Source of the DNA: Strongylocentrotus purpuratus
Taxonomy: Eukaryota > Echinodermata > Echinoidea > Camarodonta > Strongylocentrotidae
Reading direction: 5' to 3'
NCBI RefSeq assembly: GCF_000002235.5
Contig: NW_022145599.1
Span: 4,796,905 to 4,860,904, forward strand
DNA length: 64,000 nt
How positions within the stretch are numbered: position 1 is the stretch's first letter; the number at the start of each line of letters is the position of its first letter. Made by a program: the position numbers and the translations under genes. The notes under the pieces were generated by a model. It saw only the letters and a list, made by a program, of their open reading frames with translations. It was not told the origin of the DNA and did no database searches. Shown one piece after another: positions 21,706-32,977 of the stretch.

Positions 21706-21737
21706 GTGAATGGGTAAATTATAATTTACCCATTCAC
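21706..21737. repeat. Perfect 32-bp palindrome
   Basis: GTGAATGGGTAAATTA is followed immediately by its exact reverse complement, with no spacer. Function unknown. Confidence 0.95.
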
Positions 21738-21739
21738 AT

Positions 21740-22620
21740 AATGGAACTACCTGCCCGGTGAAGCCAGTGGCCTGTGACCCCTGAGTACTCAACACCGTGT
21801 GGGAGTCAGTTTGTGGTTAAATCCTTTTATGAGACAAATACAAGCAAACGTTTCCATATGCATGGGTGGGAACTCGCACCTGCAAAGGTTATACCTCGAA
21901 GCGGAAAAAAAATAATTCATAAACATTGGTATATACCCTACTACATTATCAGGGATGACTTTAAAACAAATTCTCGTTATGTTCATGGTCTAAGATGATT
22001 TCTCGTAGGGGAGCAAGAGGATGCAACGTCCTATGCATCTAAGTCAGTAAGTCAGGTCCAAGATACTGCTTCGATCGTCACCATATTTTGCAGTCGAGTG
22101 TGACGGTCTGAAAAGTGTGATAGTCCATTAAAATATAACTTGAACCAGAGTCATATATATGCCTACTTTAACTGAGTATTAAGGAGTATTATTGTCCTTC
22201 TTACTCTCGTTATGGTCAAGGAATCCACTCAATAACTACCAGTCTCTGGCTGCATCAAATCAGCTTAGTAGAGCCTTTGCAGTACGCCCCTCAGCCTTGT
22301 CTTACTGTGCAGACATTGTTACCCACAGCGATTGACAAGGCTTTGTGACTGCAAACTATATCATAACATAAGCCTGGTACAAGTAGGCCTTCAGTATAGA
22401 TAGTACACTTTGTTTGCGAGAACATGTTTGTGGGCTTTCCCCATATTTTCACAAAGTGAGCCTAGGCCGAAAACGAGGTGGGTGTTATTTCCTGTTATGT
22501 TGAACTCTCATGATCTTTCTTTCCTCACCCAGGAGCAGAGGTCACATCAGTTGATCTATGGGATTAACAGAGTCTACAAAAGTCCCAGAGAACTATTCAA
22601 AAGGTATACATTATATCAAA
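21740..22620. other. No gene recognised
   Basis: No exon, RNA gene or transposon end could be supported. The only reading frames are short and unsupported. Confidence 0.5.
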
Positions 22621-22712
22621 ATAGAGAGAGAGAGAGAGAGAGAGTGAGAAATATGAGGAGGGGAGGAGGGGAAGAGGGAGAAAGAGAGAGAGAGCTAGAG
22701 AGTGTGAAAAAG
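22621..22712. repeat. (GA)n-rich microsatellite
   Basis: GAGAGA runs with interspersed GGAGGGGA. A second purine-rich stretch lies at 23085-23200, in the 3' region of the LINE that follows. Confidence 0.9.
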
Positions 22713-23215
22713 TAAGAAAATATTGCCTCTGACAATGTCCACGTAGTCTGAACAAATTACTTTTGGTCGCATTCCTCAAAATTAAATGTTAATGATAAAT
22801 CAGTTTATTTGGCATCATAAAAACATTACAGATCATAAATACAGAAAAGATAATACGCCAGGACCTCTAAGAAGCAACTTGTGCTTGTACATGAGGCCCC
22901 TTTCAAGGTAAACACAATATTTAATTAGATAGCGAAATAAATAAAACTTAATAGGTATATATACGTACATAGAGAATAATGCAATTTAATAAAGACCGAC
23001 CATTAACAATTAGCAGGTATCGCCCATGTATAATTATTCACAACTCCCAAAATCACACACTAACACACAACAGAAATACATAAAAAGGGAGAGTTCAGAA
23101 TGAGTAAGAGAAGAAAAGGAAGAGGTGAGAAAGAGAAGAAGTGGGAATGAGAAAGGGAAGAGGTAAGAATGAGAAAGATAAAGAAAGAGTCTACTCAGTC
23201 AAAGATGAAATTCTT

Positions 23216-23753
23216 TCAAAAACGTTCTAAAAGAGTTCTAAATCGAGAAAATGGGCAGCTGGATTTAAGGTTATTGCAAATTAAATTCCATTCATGTACT
23301 CCTGTAAAACGGGTTCTTATAGTTGAACGGGTAATGTGAACACAAAGATTATCCCGTATACGAGTGCAGCAAACATTACATTTTTGACTAGCACTAAAGT
23401 ATGTAGGTACCCTAAGAAGCATTCTCACGGCATCATTATAGGCCACAGTAGTAAGCCTGTACAAACTGTTCTTCTTGAAATTACTCCACGGATGCGCAGT
23501 GTACAAAGGTGTACAATATGCCCTAAACAATGCCACCTTCACATCCGGAAAAACACATATAAAATTTCCTAACGAGCATATTACCTTGAGCATATAATTT
23601 ACGACACTGTCGATTAATATCTTTATCATCACAAAGATCCTCAGTAAAGAAATGACCAAGATACATGACCTCTGTACACACATTGAGTTTAGCTCCACAT
23701 AAATAAAAATTCGGGAATACCAATCTACGGTGTTCCTTACATCTAATTATCAT
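23216..23753 (-). pseudogene. LINE RT C-terminal portion, frameshifted
   Basis: Two overlapping frames (23753-23523 and 23698-23216) hold KLNVCTEVMYLGHFFTEDLC, then VALFRAYCTPLYTAHPW and YNDAVRMLLRVP. This is the usual end of the RT polypeptide in this LINE type (the 'LFK.YC.PLY...W' and 'YN...R.LL..P' blocks). Confidence 0.7.
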
Positions 23754-24255
23754 AACATGACTCTTTTTGCATTATATTTGAAATCATTATTATATCCATA
23801 GTCAGAACAAATCTTGAGCAAACTCTGCAATTACCCAGCAGTTGACGAGGTCATCTGCATACATTAACTGATTGAATCCTAGACTGCCAATTACACAGTC
23901 TTTTTTTTTTACAAGCATTCATATTGTCGGATAGACCATCCATGTACAGGTTAAAAAGAAAGGGGGAAAGAATACCTCCCTGTCTAACTCAATTACTGAC
24001 ATGGAATGGTTCAGACACACTACTTCCCCATGTAGCCATCATTGTTTGATGGGTATACCAAAACACGAGTATCCTAATCAGGTACTAATTAGGAATACCT
24101 CTATCAGCCATTTTCGTAAACAGCTTTTCATGATTTACCCGATCAAAAGCTTTGGAAGCATCAAGAAAACAAAGAAACAAGGAAGAATTTCTGCTACGAT
24201 AATTTGCAATAATTTCCCTCAGAGCAAATATACACATGTAAGTGCCATGTTTGGC

Positions 24256-24948
24256 TTAAAAACAGAACTGGTTATCTTTAGTAAGAATGTACATCTCCAA
24301 CCTACCAAGCAATATCTTTTCCAGCACTTTGGACAGGACACTAGCCAATGCTATAGGTATATTGTCCTTACTAGTAATGCGACCAGATTTATTTTTAATG
24401 ACCGGCACCAAAACAACGGAAATCTTACTATCTGGTAAGATACCATGAATAAAAAATCCGGAAATGCACATTGTAAGCAAGGGCATGAGTTTCGGGCTTT
24501 CACACTTTAATTGTTCAGCTGTTATAGTATTAAGACCACATGACTTATTGTCGTCTAATTTTCTAATAGCTTCTTTTACCTCCTCAGGAGAGATAACCAT
24601 ATTTACATCAAAGTCAACATTAGTAACATCCTGCACCGTACTCTGTACACAATTAAACAAATCCTTATAATGGCTACACCACAATTCACTTATTTTTTTC
24701 ATCACCAGAGATACCTTCAATATCAGTTGGAAGATGCGCTTTACTATTATTAACACATTTAATTTCTTTCCAAAATTCATGATAACATTTACCCTGCAAT
24801 TAACGAGCAACAGAGTCCGCCCGGATGACTTTCTCATTATTCTTAATAAAACGGAGAGCATACTTGAATCGTGCATTGGCCCTCTTTTTAAGCTCAAATA
24901 ACCGTCCCGGTCTGTTTTTGCCAGCTTCAACCCAGAGGTAAGCCTCAT
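24256..24948 (-). pseudogene. LINE reverse transcriptase N-terminal portion
   Basis: 230 codons. DNKSCGLNTITAEQLKCESP, ISGFFIHGILPDSKISVVLV and KDNIPIALASVLSKVLEKIL are RT fingers motifs (normally NYRPIAL). The frame stops at TKDNQFCF, just before the catalytic blocks. The region 23754-24255 that should carry YADD is interrupted by stops. Confidence 0.8.
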
Positions 24949-24956
24949 GAGTAGCA

Positions 24957-25175
24957 GACACTATGAACATGACGGACAAAGAAAATGGACAAAATATACA
25001 GTTCCTCAGGTAGACAAAGGAACATCCCTTCACTGGCATTATGTAAAAATGTGTAGAACAGTACAGGTGTCATATGCATATTCACTTTTTACATAATAGC
25101 AGTGAAGGGATGTTCCTTTGTCTACCTGAGGAACTGTATATTTTGTCCGCTTTCTTTGTCAATCATGTTCATAGT
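24957..25175. repeat. Palindromic insertion in LINE, ~88-bp arms
   Basis: CACTATGAACATGACGGACA through CATCCCTTCACTGGCATTATG (left arm) is repeated inverted after a ~38-base loop, to end at CATGTTCATAGTG. On either side the LINE protein frame resumes (TRPGWNELHSHYEH before, VSATHEAYLWVEAGK after). It is therefore an insertion, not LINE sequence. Confidence 0.85.
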
Positions 25176-25496
25176 GAGAGTGGAGCTCATTCCAGCCAGG
25201 CCTAGTATTATGAACCTTGTTTTTACAGTGATATAGAGATTCACTAGCATCACATAGGCACTTCACAATATCATATGTATTACATACATAATTATATAGC
25301 ATGGTCATTGTTTACACAATTGGAATCTCGACATAAAAAAGCATCGTGTGAATGTACATTAATTCCCTTAAGCAATAAATCAGTATCACAGCAATAATTA
25401 TTCCTACGATTTATATCAATCTTAGTCCAATCTAGCCTGCCTTTATGTAGAGTGTTAGCCATGCCTGAATCACGTTGCCCAGGCAAATTGTCAACA

Positions 25497-26258
25497 TCAA
25501 TAATTTATTGACAAATTAATAGGAATATGATCAGTTGTAGCAAATCTATACATAATTTCCATCTTCTCTATAGAGGCATTAGCATCTGCTGTACATATAC
25601 AATGGTCCAACCATGATGGGGTATGCCATGCTTCACTAACATAAGTGTAACTATTTGCAGGTAAATATTGCAGACTTGATAACACAAAACTATTATCACA
25701 ACAAAATTTTCTCAAATGATTTCCAAATAAGGAACTATTGTAAGATATGTCTGCGTTCCAATTACCTACCACATAAACGCTGGTAGTGTCTTGCTCAAAA
25801 ATAACCGCCGCAATAAATGCTATTTTCTCAAGATAATCACTTTCATTTTCAGGACACTCATAAGGAGTGTATATATTAATGATGACAAATTTCTTATCAT
25901 CAGTTTTGAATTCAATCCCTACAGCCCAATCAACATTTAATCTAACTTCACTAATTAATTGTTCATATCTAGTGTGCCAGAGTATAGCCACCCCACCAGG
26001 TATACGACCCCGAATTAGACCATTCCTGAGATCTGTAGTAGATTCACCAATACCATGATATAACGAATGTAAAGAGTTAATTCCATTTAAATCTTGCTTA
26101 GCTAACCACGTTTTTTGAAGACAGATGAGGTCTACCTCATCCTGAAATAGTTTTTCAATGACAAGACGACGAGATTTCTCTGCATTGCTCTGCCCAAGAC
26201 GCAACCCACGACAATTATAACTAACACAATTGAACTTAATTTTAAAAGGGTATAGCAT
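25497..26258 (-). pseudogene. LINE endonuclease domain
   Basis: 253 codons of exonuclease-endonuclease-phosphatase fold. FNCVSYNCRGLR and EVDLICLQKTWL (the usual catalytic ExW/T context) are followed by RGRIPGGVAILWH, KKFVIINIYTPYE, VVGNWNADI (normally GDxNxD; here GNWNAD) and a final TTDHIPINL (SDH-type motif). G-N in place of G-D at the metal site suggests loss of activity. Confidence 0.8.
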
Positions 26259-26402
26259 AATCCAAGCTAGGGCTCTCTCTGGCTCTTCTCTTCGAGTATT
26301 GAATGACTGCTGCTCACAGGTCCAGAAGACTCTAAAAGTGTCACAGACCCCTGCTTCTGAGGCTCATAGAACATCCTAACAAAAATACCATCTGGCCAGA
26401 TA

Positions 26403-27122
26403 TCAGGTGCATACTCGGACGTCATTGCATAAAGCGGTAACCTGAAACGATGAGAAACAAGCATTCTCCATTTCTATCTTTCGGCACTTAACAGAGTCAT
26501 TCAGTCTTTCTTTTAGGTACTCCTGTAGCATGGTAGAATTAAGATCAGGGTCGAACCGAGTAGCAAAGACATTGACCTTCTTAGTCTTCACAGCTTGAAT
26601 TTTCTCTACAGTGGCTGTCCCCACTATACCCGGCTTGCTTTTGGGCCGTGGCCTTTCCTGAGGTTGTTTTTGGGCCTGGCTGGAGTTGGGCTCAATATAA
26701 GGGGTCTTACGCTTCCCACCCCGACGTACCACCTGGCTCCAAAGATCCTCACTCCGGACTTCTTGTGGTACTGGTACAGTAGACGTGGTGGGCGTGGAAC
26801 TAGAAGCTTCTTGCACCGTAGAGATAGCCGACACATGTGAATCCATCTCGGATGTAACTAGTTGAATATCCTTAGTAACTTTTGCCTGGCACATAACAGA
26901 TTTCTTCAGTGCTGTCATTTCACCCTCTAGTTTCTGAAGTCTTCCCAGCAAGGCTGACACATCGAGGCTGTCAAAACTAACAGGCGGGAGCCTGTTCAGG
27001 TCCTTTGCAACGAAAGTCGGAGCTTTGTCACCACATTCGAGAAGCAATTTAATCATTGCTTTAAAGGTAGTATGTCCCTTTTGCAGGCCCCAAAAAATAA
27101 AAAGGTTTAATTCCAACGGCAT
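26403..27122 (-). pseudogene. LINE ORF1-like protein
   Basis: 239 codons. The middle holds a Leu/Lys heptad segment (LLGRLQKLEGEMTALKK, ~80-96) suggesting a coiled coil. Then comes a Ser/Thr/Pro-rich and basic linker with VVRRGGKRKTPYIEPN, and a C-terminal NVFATRFDPDLNSTMLQEYL that resembles the RNA-binding domain start of LINE ORF1 proteins. Its position upstream of the endonuclease supports the call. Confidence 0.65.
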
Positions 27123-27392
27123 TTGAAAGATAATACTAATTTAGAACTTCCCTAAAAAAGGGGGGGGGAGCTTGAAAATATATTTAAGTGGGAAAATAAC
27201 GACTATTAGTTGTCGAATTGACTTAGGAGCTATAGAGCCAGAAAGTTATAGTCTGATTTTCAGACCATTGTACCGAATGGTTGTACGTTTTATGCTGCGC
27301 AAAGATTCAATCAGTTTAATTTTGGCCATTACAAGAAGTGGGTTATTGATGTAAACAAATGCTCATGGGAGGGAAAAATTTCATTTAGACGA

Positions 27393-28262
27393 GTCGAGAA
27401 CGGTACAACGATGCGTCTTCTTTCTCTAATAATTTAAGGAAACGTTTAAGCTTCCGCGATTCGCGCGGGAGGGGGGGGGGGGACTGAATTCAGTTAAGGA
27501 TTAAGAGTCGAGAACAGAGTACAACGAATTGTTTGATTTCTCTCATACATTAAGGAAACGTCAAAGCTTCCGCGCTTCATGCGGGAGGAGGCCGGTAACT
27601 GAATTCAGACAAATTACGGTTAAGAGTCGCAAACGGTACAACGAATCGTCTGCTTTCTCTAATAATTTAATGAAACGTCAAAACCTCAGCGCTTCGCGCG
27701 GGAGAGGGAAACTTCATTCAGAAAAGGATTAAGAGTCGAGCACGGTTCAACGAATCGTCTACTTTCTCTAATAATTAGATTAAACCTCAAAACTTCTGCG
27801 CTTCGCGCGAGAGGGGAGAAACTGAATTCAGACAAGGATTAAGAGTCGAGAACAGTACACCGAATCGGATACTTTCTCTAATAATTTAATGAAACGTAAA
27901 AGCTTTCGCGCTTCGCGCTGGAGGGGGGAATCTTCATTTATCCAAGGAATAGCAGTCGAGAACAATACAATAAATCGTCTTCTTTTCCTAATAATTTAAT
28001 GAAACGTCAAAGCTTCCGCGCTTTGCGCGGGAGGGGGGAAAACTAAGTTCTGACAAGGATTAACAGTCGAAAACGGTTCAGCAAATCGTCTTCTTTTTAT
28101 AATAATTTAATGAAACGTCAAAGCTTTCGCGCTTCGCGCGAGGTGGGGGGAAACTTCATTCAGACAAGGATTAACAGTCGAGAACGGTACAATAAATCGT
28201 CTTCTTTTCCTAATATTTAAGGAAACGCCTAAGCTTCCACGCTTTGCGCGGGAGGATTTTCC
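27393..28262 (+). repeat. Minisatellite, eight copies of ~110 bp
   Basis: Units start near 27393, 27496, 27612, 27724, 27834, 27944, 28055 and 28166. Each has AAGGATTAAGAGTCGAGAAC, a pyrimidine-rich CGTCTTCTTTCTCTAATAAT, AAACGTCAAAGCTTC and the near-palindrome CGCGCTTCGCGCG followed by a G-rich tail. Two further copies are at 20360-20580. Confidence 0.95.
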
Positions 28263-28617
28263 CCCACGCCCCCCCCTTCTAAAATAAGATCCTAATATAG
28301 CTCCGCGCCTGCATTAAAATATATAGCTATGATGCTGACTAAGTTAACGAAATAATTCGTATATTTACGCAAGTACTATTATAGTCCATGGAAAAAAATG
28401 TAGCCTTCGGTTCCGGGTTTATAGGGTTAAATTTGTAGATATTAGGACATTTAATTTTGTCGGCAATTGGTGGCTAGTTTTGTCGGTAATCGTTGACCTA
28501 TACACCCCCCCCCCCACTGAAAAAGGTCTAACGACGCCCCTGAGTGCACCCTCTTGAAAAGACGCATGCGCAAATGTTCATCCAACTAGATATCTTGTTG
28601 TCATAACGAACAAAATA

Positions 28618-28905
28618 CTATTGGACAATCTTCGGCGTGTTGTCTGGTTTTCGCGTGTTTGTTCCAGGAGAGTCTCCGGACGCGCGGGTTCGGCTGCCTA
28701 TGCCGGATCTTTGTGTTTCTTTTGTAAGGGCTTGTTCGGTGCGCAATATTTTATGTTGCTCGTTGCTATAGGTCGGACAGACCTTGAGCTTCCTCGACCT
28801 GGCAGCGACTTTGCGTTTTACACCCTGGCCTGGACATTTTCCCGGTAAATAGCAATGAAACTGCTTGAATGAGTCTAGTCTACGCTCCTCGATCATTTCT
28901 TGCAT
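28618..28905 (-). other. Unrecognised 95-codon open frame, Arg/Lys-rich
   Basis: The frame starts MQEMIEERRLDSF and is rich in basic and polar residues (KRKVAARSRKLKVC). I do not recognise it. The sequence around 28780-28850 reappears inverted at 30250-30305, and 28640-28700 weakly at 30615-30685. It is therefore probably repetitive DNA rather than a host exon. Confidence 0.3.
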
Positions 28906-29207
28906 CTAAATCTTAACACACTGTCAAATTATCTGTTCAAATTTCTACTATTGTTTGCTTTCACTTTTACTACATATTTCTTCTTTATATAACTATTTAT
29001 GCATACACATACTCCTGTATCTTTTGTATTACTTCTCTGACATTGAAGGATTAGATTACCTTCACGAAAAAAAAAAGTATATGAATGTAAAGCAGTAAAT
29101 AAAGTGCAAATGAATTCATGTAAAACTGGTGTATAATTTCCTTTATATGTTATGTGTCTGTACATTACACTAGACAAAGTGATGAATGGAAAAAGAGAGA
29201 AAGAGAG

Positions 29208-29695
29208 GTCTTATAAACAAATATCATGAATTTAAAATGAGAAAGAGAGAAAGGGAGAGAGAGACAGAGGTCTTAGAAACAAATATGAATTCAAGAAGTG
29301 AGAAAGAGAGGGGGTCTTAGAAACAAATATCATGAATTGAGAGCTAGAGAGAGAGAGGTCTTAGAAACAAATATCAAGAAATGAGAAAGAGAGGGGGGGT
29401 CTTAGAAACAAATATGAGAGAGAGAGAGGCCTTAGAAACAAATATGAAGAGGGGGTTAATGAGAGAGAAAGAAAGAGGGGTCTGAGAAATACATACGAGA
29501 GAGAGAGTGGGTCGAGAGAGAGAGGTCTTAGAAAACAAATATGAATAGAGATGGGGGGGGCGGGGGAGAAATGGGTCTTAGAAAACAAATATGAAGAGAG
29601 ATGAGGGGGGGGGGAGGTCTTAGAAAACAAATATGAAGGGAGAGGGGTCAAGAGAATTAGAGAAATTAGGTCTTAGAAACAAATGACATGAATTT
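29208..29695 (+). repeat. GA-rich minisatellite, about eleven units
   Basis: The word GGTCTTAGAAACAAATAT recurs every ~25-60 bp, separated by GAGAGA and G runs. The antisense reading frame here is an artefact of the repeat. Confidence 0.9.
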
Positions 29696-30336
29696 AAAAA
29701 ATGAAAGACGTGATCCCACAATAATAGAAAATGGTACGAGTGCAATATTTAAATCACAGTTTATGTATTACATTACCATTACACATATTATGTCGAGTGT
29801 AGTCTGTGTATGTGTCGATATGTGTACACGTGTGTTAGGGGGGGGGGTCCGAATCAGCAAATGGTTTGAAAGTAGGCTACACGTCAAAAATTGAAACCCT
29901 GAAGAAGGCGGAATTAAACCACAAAAGCCATAATATTATTTGGTTTCTCTCTTTCCTTACTTTGATTAATTCCTTCTCTAATTTCTCTCTTTCTTTCAAG
30001 TTAGTTTTTGTTTTCTCTCTCTGCTTATGACATTCTTTGTTTCCTCTCTGTTCTTTAATTATTTATTGTTTTTCTCTATTTCCTTCTGTTGTTATTCGTT
30101 GTTTTTCTCTCACTCGTACGTCTCGATACAAAAGTACATGTACCGCGTACCGCGACACTGGACATATAGGACGTACGTTGAGCATTGCAGAAGAGCTACG
30201 TGCGCGCGCAATATCTTGTCATGGATAGACTTTTCCCAGTCGGTTCCTTGAAATTTATTGGGAAAAGGTCCAGGCCAGGGTGTAAAACGCAAAGTCGCGA
30301 CCTGGCAACGACAGACTGATGCACACTGAATGGGCC

Positions 30337-30598
30337 AGGCGTGGATCCAAGATTTCTTAGGGGAGGGGGCCCAACTTTTTTTCAAATTCAGTGGGGGGGG
30401 GGGGGGGGGGGGGGGTAGGGAGCACTTTTTTTGTCCTCGAAAATTTAAAAATTTGCACCCCCCCCCCCCCCTTGAGCGCCAGGGGGGGGGGGGGCCAACC
30501 CCCCCCCCCAAAAAAAAAAGGTAAAAATCATATGATTTTTTTTCTAAAGGGGGAGGGCCTGGCCCCCCCCCCCCCCCCGCCCCTGGATCCGCCACTGG
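30337..30598. mobile_element. MITE with TGGATCC ends and G/C homopolymers
   Basis: GGCGTGGATCCAAGATTTCT at the left and CCCTGGATCCGCCACTGG at the right are imperfect inverted repeats. The interior is poly-G (30393-30415), poly-C, poly-G and poly-C blocks, itself roughly palindromic. Frames across it are artefacts (Gly/Pro-rich). Confidence 0.65.
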
Positions 30599-30719
30599 AA
30601 TGGCCCTTTGCGGGGGAGACCCGGGGATCTGGTGCGGGTGGGTGGGTTCGCGCGTTTCTGGTCTCTCCGGGAGCGGACATGTGCGGAAATTGATGCACGT
30701 TGTTTATGGTCCATTATTT

Positions 30720-30985
30720 AATTTATACTGGGAATCTCGCTCAACAAGCCTAGCTTTTCTGAGATTCCCTTTTTTCCCCTCTCAGTTAAATCAAGCAATA
30801 TAAAATATTTTTTCTAATTCTCAAACTTAAATGTACTCTGTAAACTTATTTGATTACGAACATAGTTGTCAGTATTTCGTTACTTGTAGTTTGTTCTATT
30901 ATATATTGTATTACTGTATGGTTTATATATATCATTTAATTTGTGGATATTTGAGTGGAAAATAAATCAAATCAAATCAAACATA
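30720..30985 (+). mobile_element. LINE 3' end with ATCAA tail
   Basis: Non-coding AT-rich sequence ends in GAAAATAAATCAAATCAAAT, a polyadenylation-like motif plus short tandem tail typical of CR1-like LINE 3' ends. No RT is attached. Confidence 0.45.
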
Positions 30986-31247
30986 ATAAGGATGTCTCTA
31001 TTCTTATTTAAGTAAAATCGTTTCGTAAATTACTGCAAAAGTAGAGAAATAGAGAAATAATTTTTGTGCCTAATGAAGGACAATATATTTCCACAAAATA
31101 CATAATTACATTTATACAAATATTATCTTAAACTATTATTCACGCATTTGGAATTAAATGAGCTTTCTGAAATGTCTAAATTTCAAGACTACAGTCAAAT
31201 ATTTTTACTCTACTTCCTGGCATTGTTTCCAAGTGTAACTACTTTTC

Positions 31248-31255
31248 TATATAAA
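31248..31255 (+). promoter_or_regulatory. TATA box of the immunoglobulin-domain gene
   Basis: TATATAAA lies 93 bases before the ATG at 31348, leaving room for a transcription start near 31280 and a ~65-base leader. No competing upstream ATG was seen after the box. Confidence 0.6.
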
Positions 31256-31347
31256 TCAGCACCGCATATTCATCTTGCATTATAGAGGCAGCAACTCGAC
31301 CGCAGCATTCACTATTTTCGGACCTCCCAGTATTCAAAAAATCTCGA

Positions 31348-32977
31348 ATGATGGATGCTAGAAGAGACCTGTGTTTGATTCTTCTCATCTCATCGTATGT
31401 CCAGTATGCTAAACCTAATATTCTGATTGACTACAGCTCTAACACCAAAGCTCAGGTTAGCCAGGGCACCCAAGCAGAGTTTGAATGTTCCCCATCTCGA
31501 CAAATCCCTGCTGCTTCATTGCGAACCGGTTGGATTAAGTGGTGCCGAAACACAAGATATTCGACGTCCACCCAAGTCATCGCACGGTGGTCAAATGATG
31601 GAGGAACTGAGATCTTACTAGATGACCCTGATGGACGATATAGCATTGAAGGTGGACTCTCAGGGGCAGGACGTTTCAGACAATACCTGACCATTCGTCA
31701 AGTTCAAAGGATAGACCAGACTGACAACACTGGTTACTATTGTGCTTTATTCAACTCTTCTGGGAGTCTCTTGGTGAAATCTACATACGCTCCATTGACC
31801 GTCAAATATCCACCTGCAGACCACTACCCTCTTTGCACGGCGACACCGGACGACATCTCCAAAGACGTGGAGCTGATGTGTACATCAGAAAAGACTACTC
31901 CAGGAGTCACTGTACAGTGGTATAAAGACGACGTTAAGGTTTCAGATGCACATCAGAGTGGCTACAAAACTAAATCTAAGTATGATGCTCGTAGAGATGA
32001 ATTGCTCAGCGAATTCGAATGCCGGCTATATTACCGTGACGGAGATGTTGTCGAAATTCGGCGATCTTGTAAATTCGGTCAACCGCGCGTGGCTATTCTC
32101 AGAATGGGAGGAGACCCTCGTACAGGAGAAAAACGAATACCACGCATTCACCGTATCTAACCCACCTCTCATATCGGACATCAACTGCACACTGGAAGCA
32201 TCTTCCGCCACTTCTCAGCGGTTCGACGTCGAGTTTCCTGGTTACGGAGTGGTAGAGGTTGGACCTGTAGCACCAGTCGATAATGGTAGTACACTGGTGT
32301 GTCAGGCAAGAAATGTTTTTGGAGTTGCAGAAGCCAGAATGGTTGTATACAGTCCAAGCGATGATCAGAACAGAGAAACTACCCTGCCATCAGATGTGAC
32401 CGACTATATGCCAGTCGGCCAAGTTCTTCAGGCAACAATCTGGCCCAAAGAACTTGAAGTCATTCCTGGGGAGAATGCTACGTTTGTGTGCAGCTACAGC
32501 TTGACCATACACTCATATTTTCTTGCTAATGTAGAGGTAAAATGGGAACATGACGATATTATCACAACTGAGGCAGAAGATAACATTATTTACATTACTG
32601 AGGTTCACTTTAAAGGTTTCAAAGAGGCAACGATCACATGCGTTGTTACCGTGAGCACCGATGACCACATGATGAATGCAATTCTTGAACGTAGATCATC
32701 TGCCACAATAAGAATCGGTAGAGAAAGTCCTTGCGACCCAACTGAACTTGCATTTTCTAGTTCGACTCGAGGAGAGTCACAGTCCGACATGAAAAAGTAT
32801 TTCATCGGGGGTATTGTCGCTCTCGTCGGGTTGGTGATCATACTCATGATCGTCTTGATGTTCGTCATGGCTCGGCAACATAAACATCAGAAGAAATCTC
32901 GATCTGACTCGGAACACTCTCCGAGCTCTCAAGTCACCTTCGACGTTAAGGATCAAGATGCTTGTCTGGTTGATTAA
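31348..32977 (+). CDS. Immunoglobulin-superfamily transmembrane protein, apparently intronless, frameshifted
   Basis: This is a predicted cell-surface receptor. The 5' frame (31348-32160) opens with a signal-peptide-like LCLILLISSY. A V-type Ig domain follows (AEFECSP ... GWIKWC ... TDNTGYYCALF, ~38-150), then a second Ig domain (VELMCTS ... VQWYKDD ... EFECRLY). From about 32060-32095 the sensible frame shifts by one base. The 3' frame, ending at 32977, gives ISDINCTLE ... STLVCQARNVFGVAEA, a further Ig domain (ATFVCSYS ... VEVKWEHD ... ATITCVV), a membrane helix (FIGGIVALVGLVIILMIVLM) and a basic cytoplasmic tail. The start was chosen for the signal peptide and the TATA box. A single-base indel, real or a sequencing error, would explain the shift. 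The last ten codons, VKDQDACLVD, derive from the PRKDC FATC sequence. The ligand is unknown. Confidence 0.8.

Larger units (their letters stand above)
22790..27122 (-). mobile_element. Degenerate non-LTR retrotransposon with ORF1, endonuclease and RT pieces
   Basis: Read on the minus strand the order is ORF1 (27122-26403), apurinic-type endonuclease (26258-25497), linker, RT (24948-24256), RT C-terminal part (23753-23216) and a 3'UTR to about 22790. The order is that of a two-ORF LINE, but stops and frameshifts separate every piece, and a palindrome interrupts the linker (24957-25175). The copy is dead. Confidence 0.85.

Noticed and set aside
27393..28262. CRISPR-like regular array
   Set aside because: Units are tandem copies without unique spacers, in a eukaryotic repeat region; it is a minisatellite.
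29361..29651. 96-codon Leu/Ser/Pro frame resembling a membrane protein
   Set aside because: It is the antisense of a GA-rich minisatellite.
30110..30693. Gly/Pro-rich frames of 64-161 codons on both strands
   Set aside because: Produced by poly-G/poly-C tracts inside a MITE.
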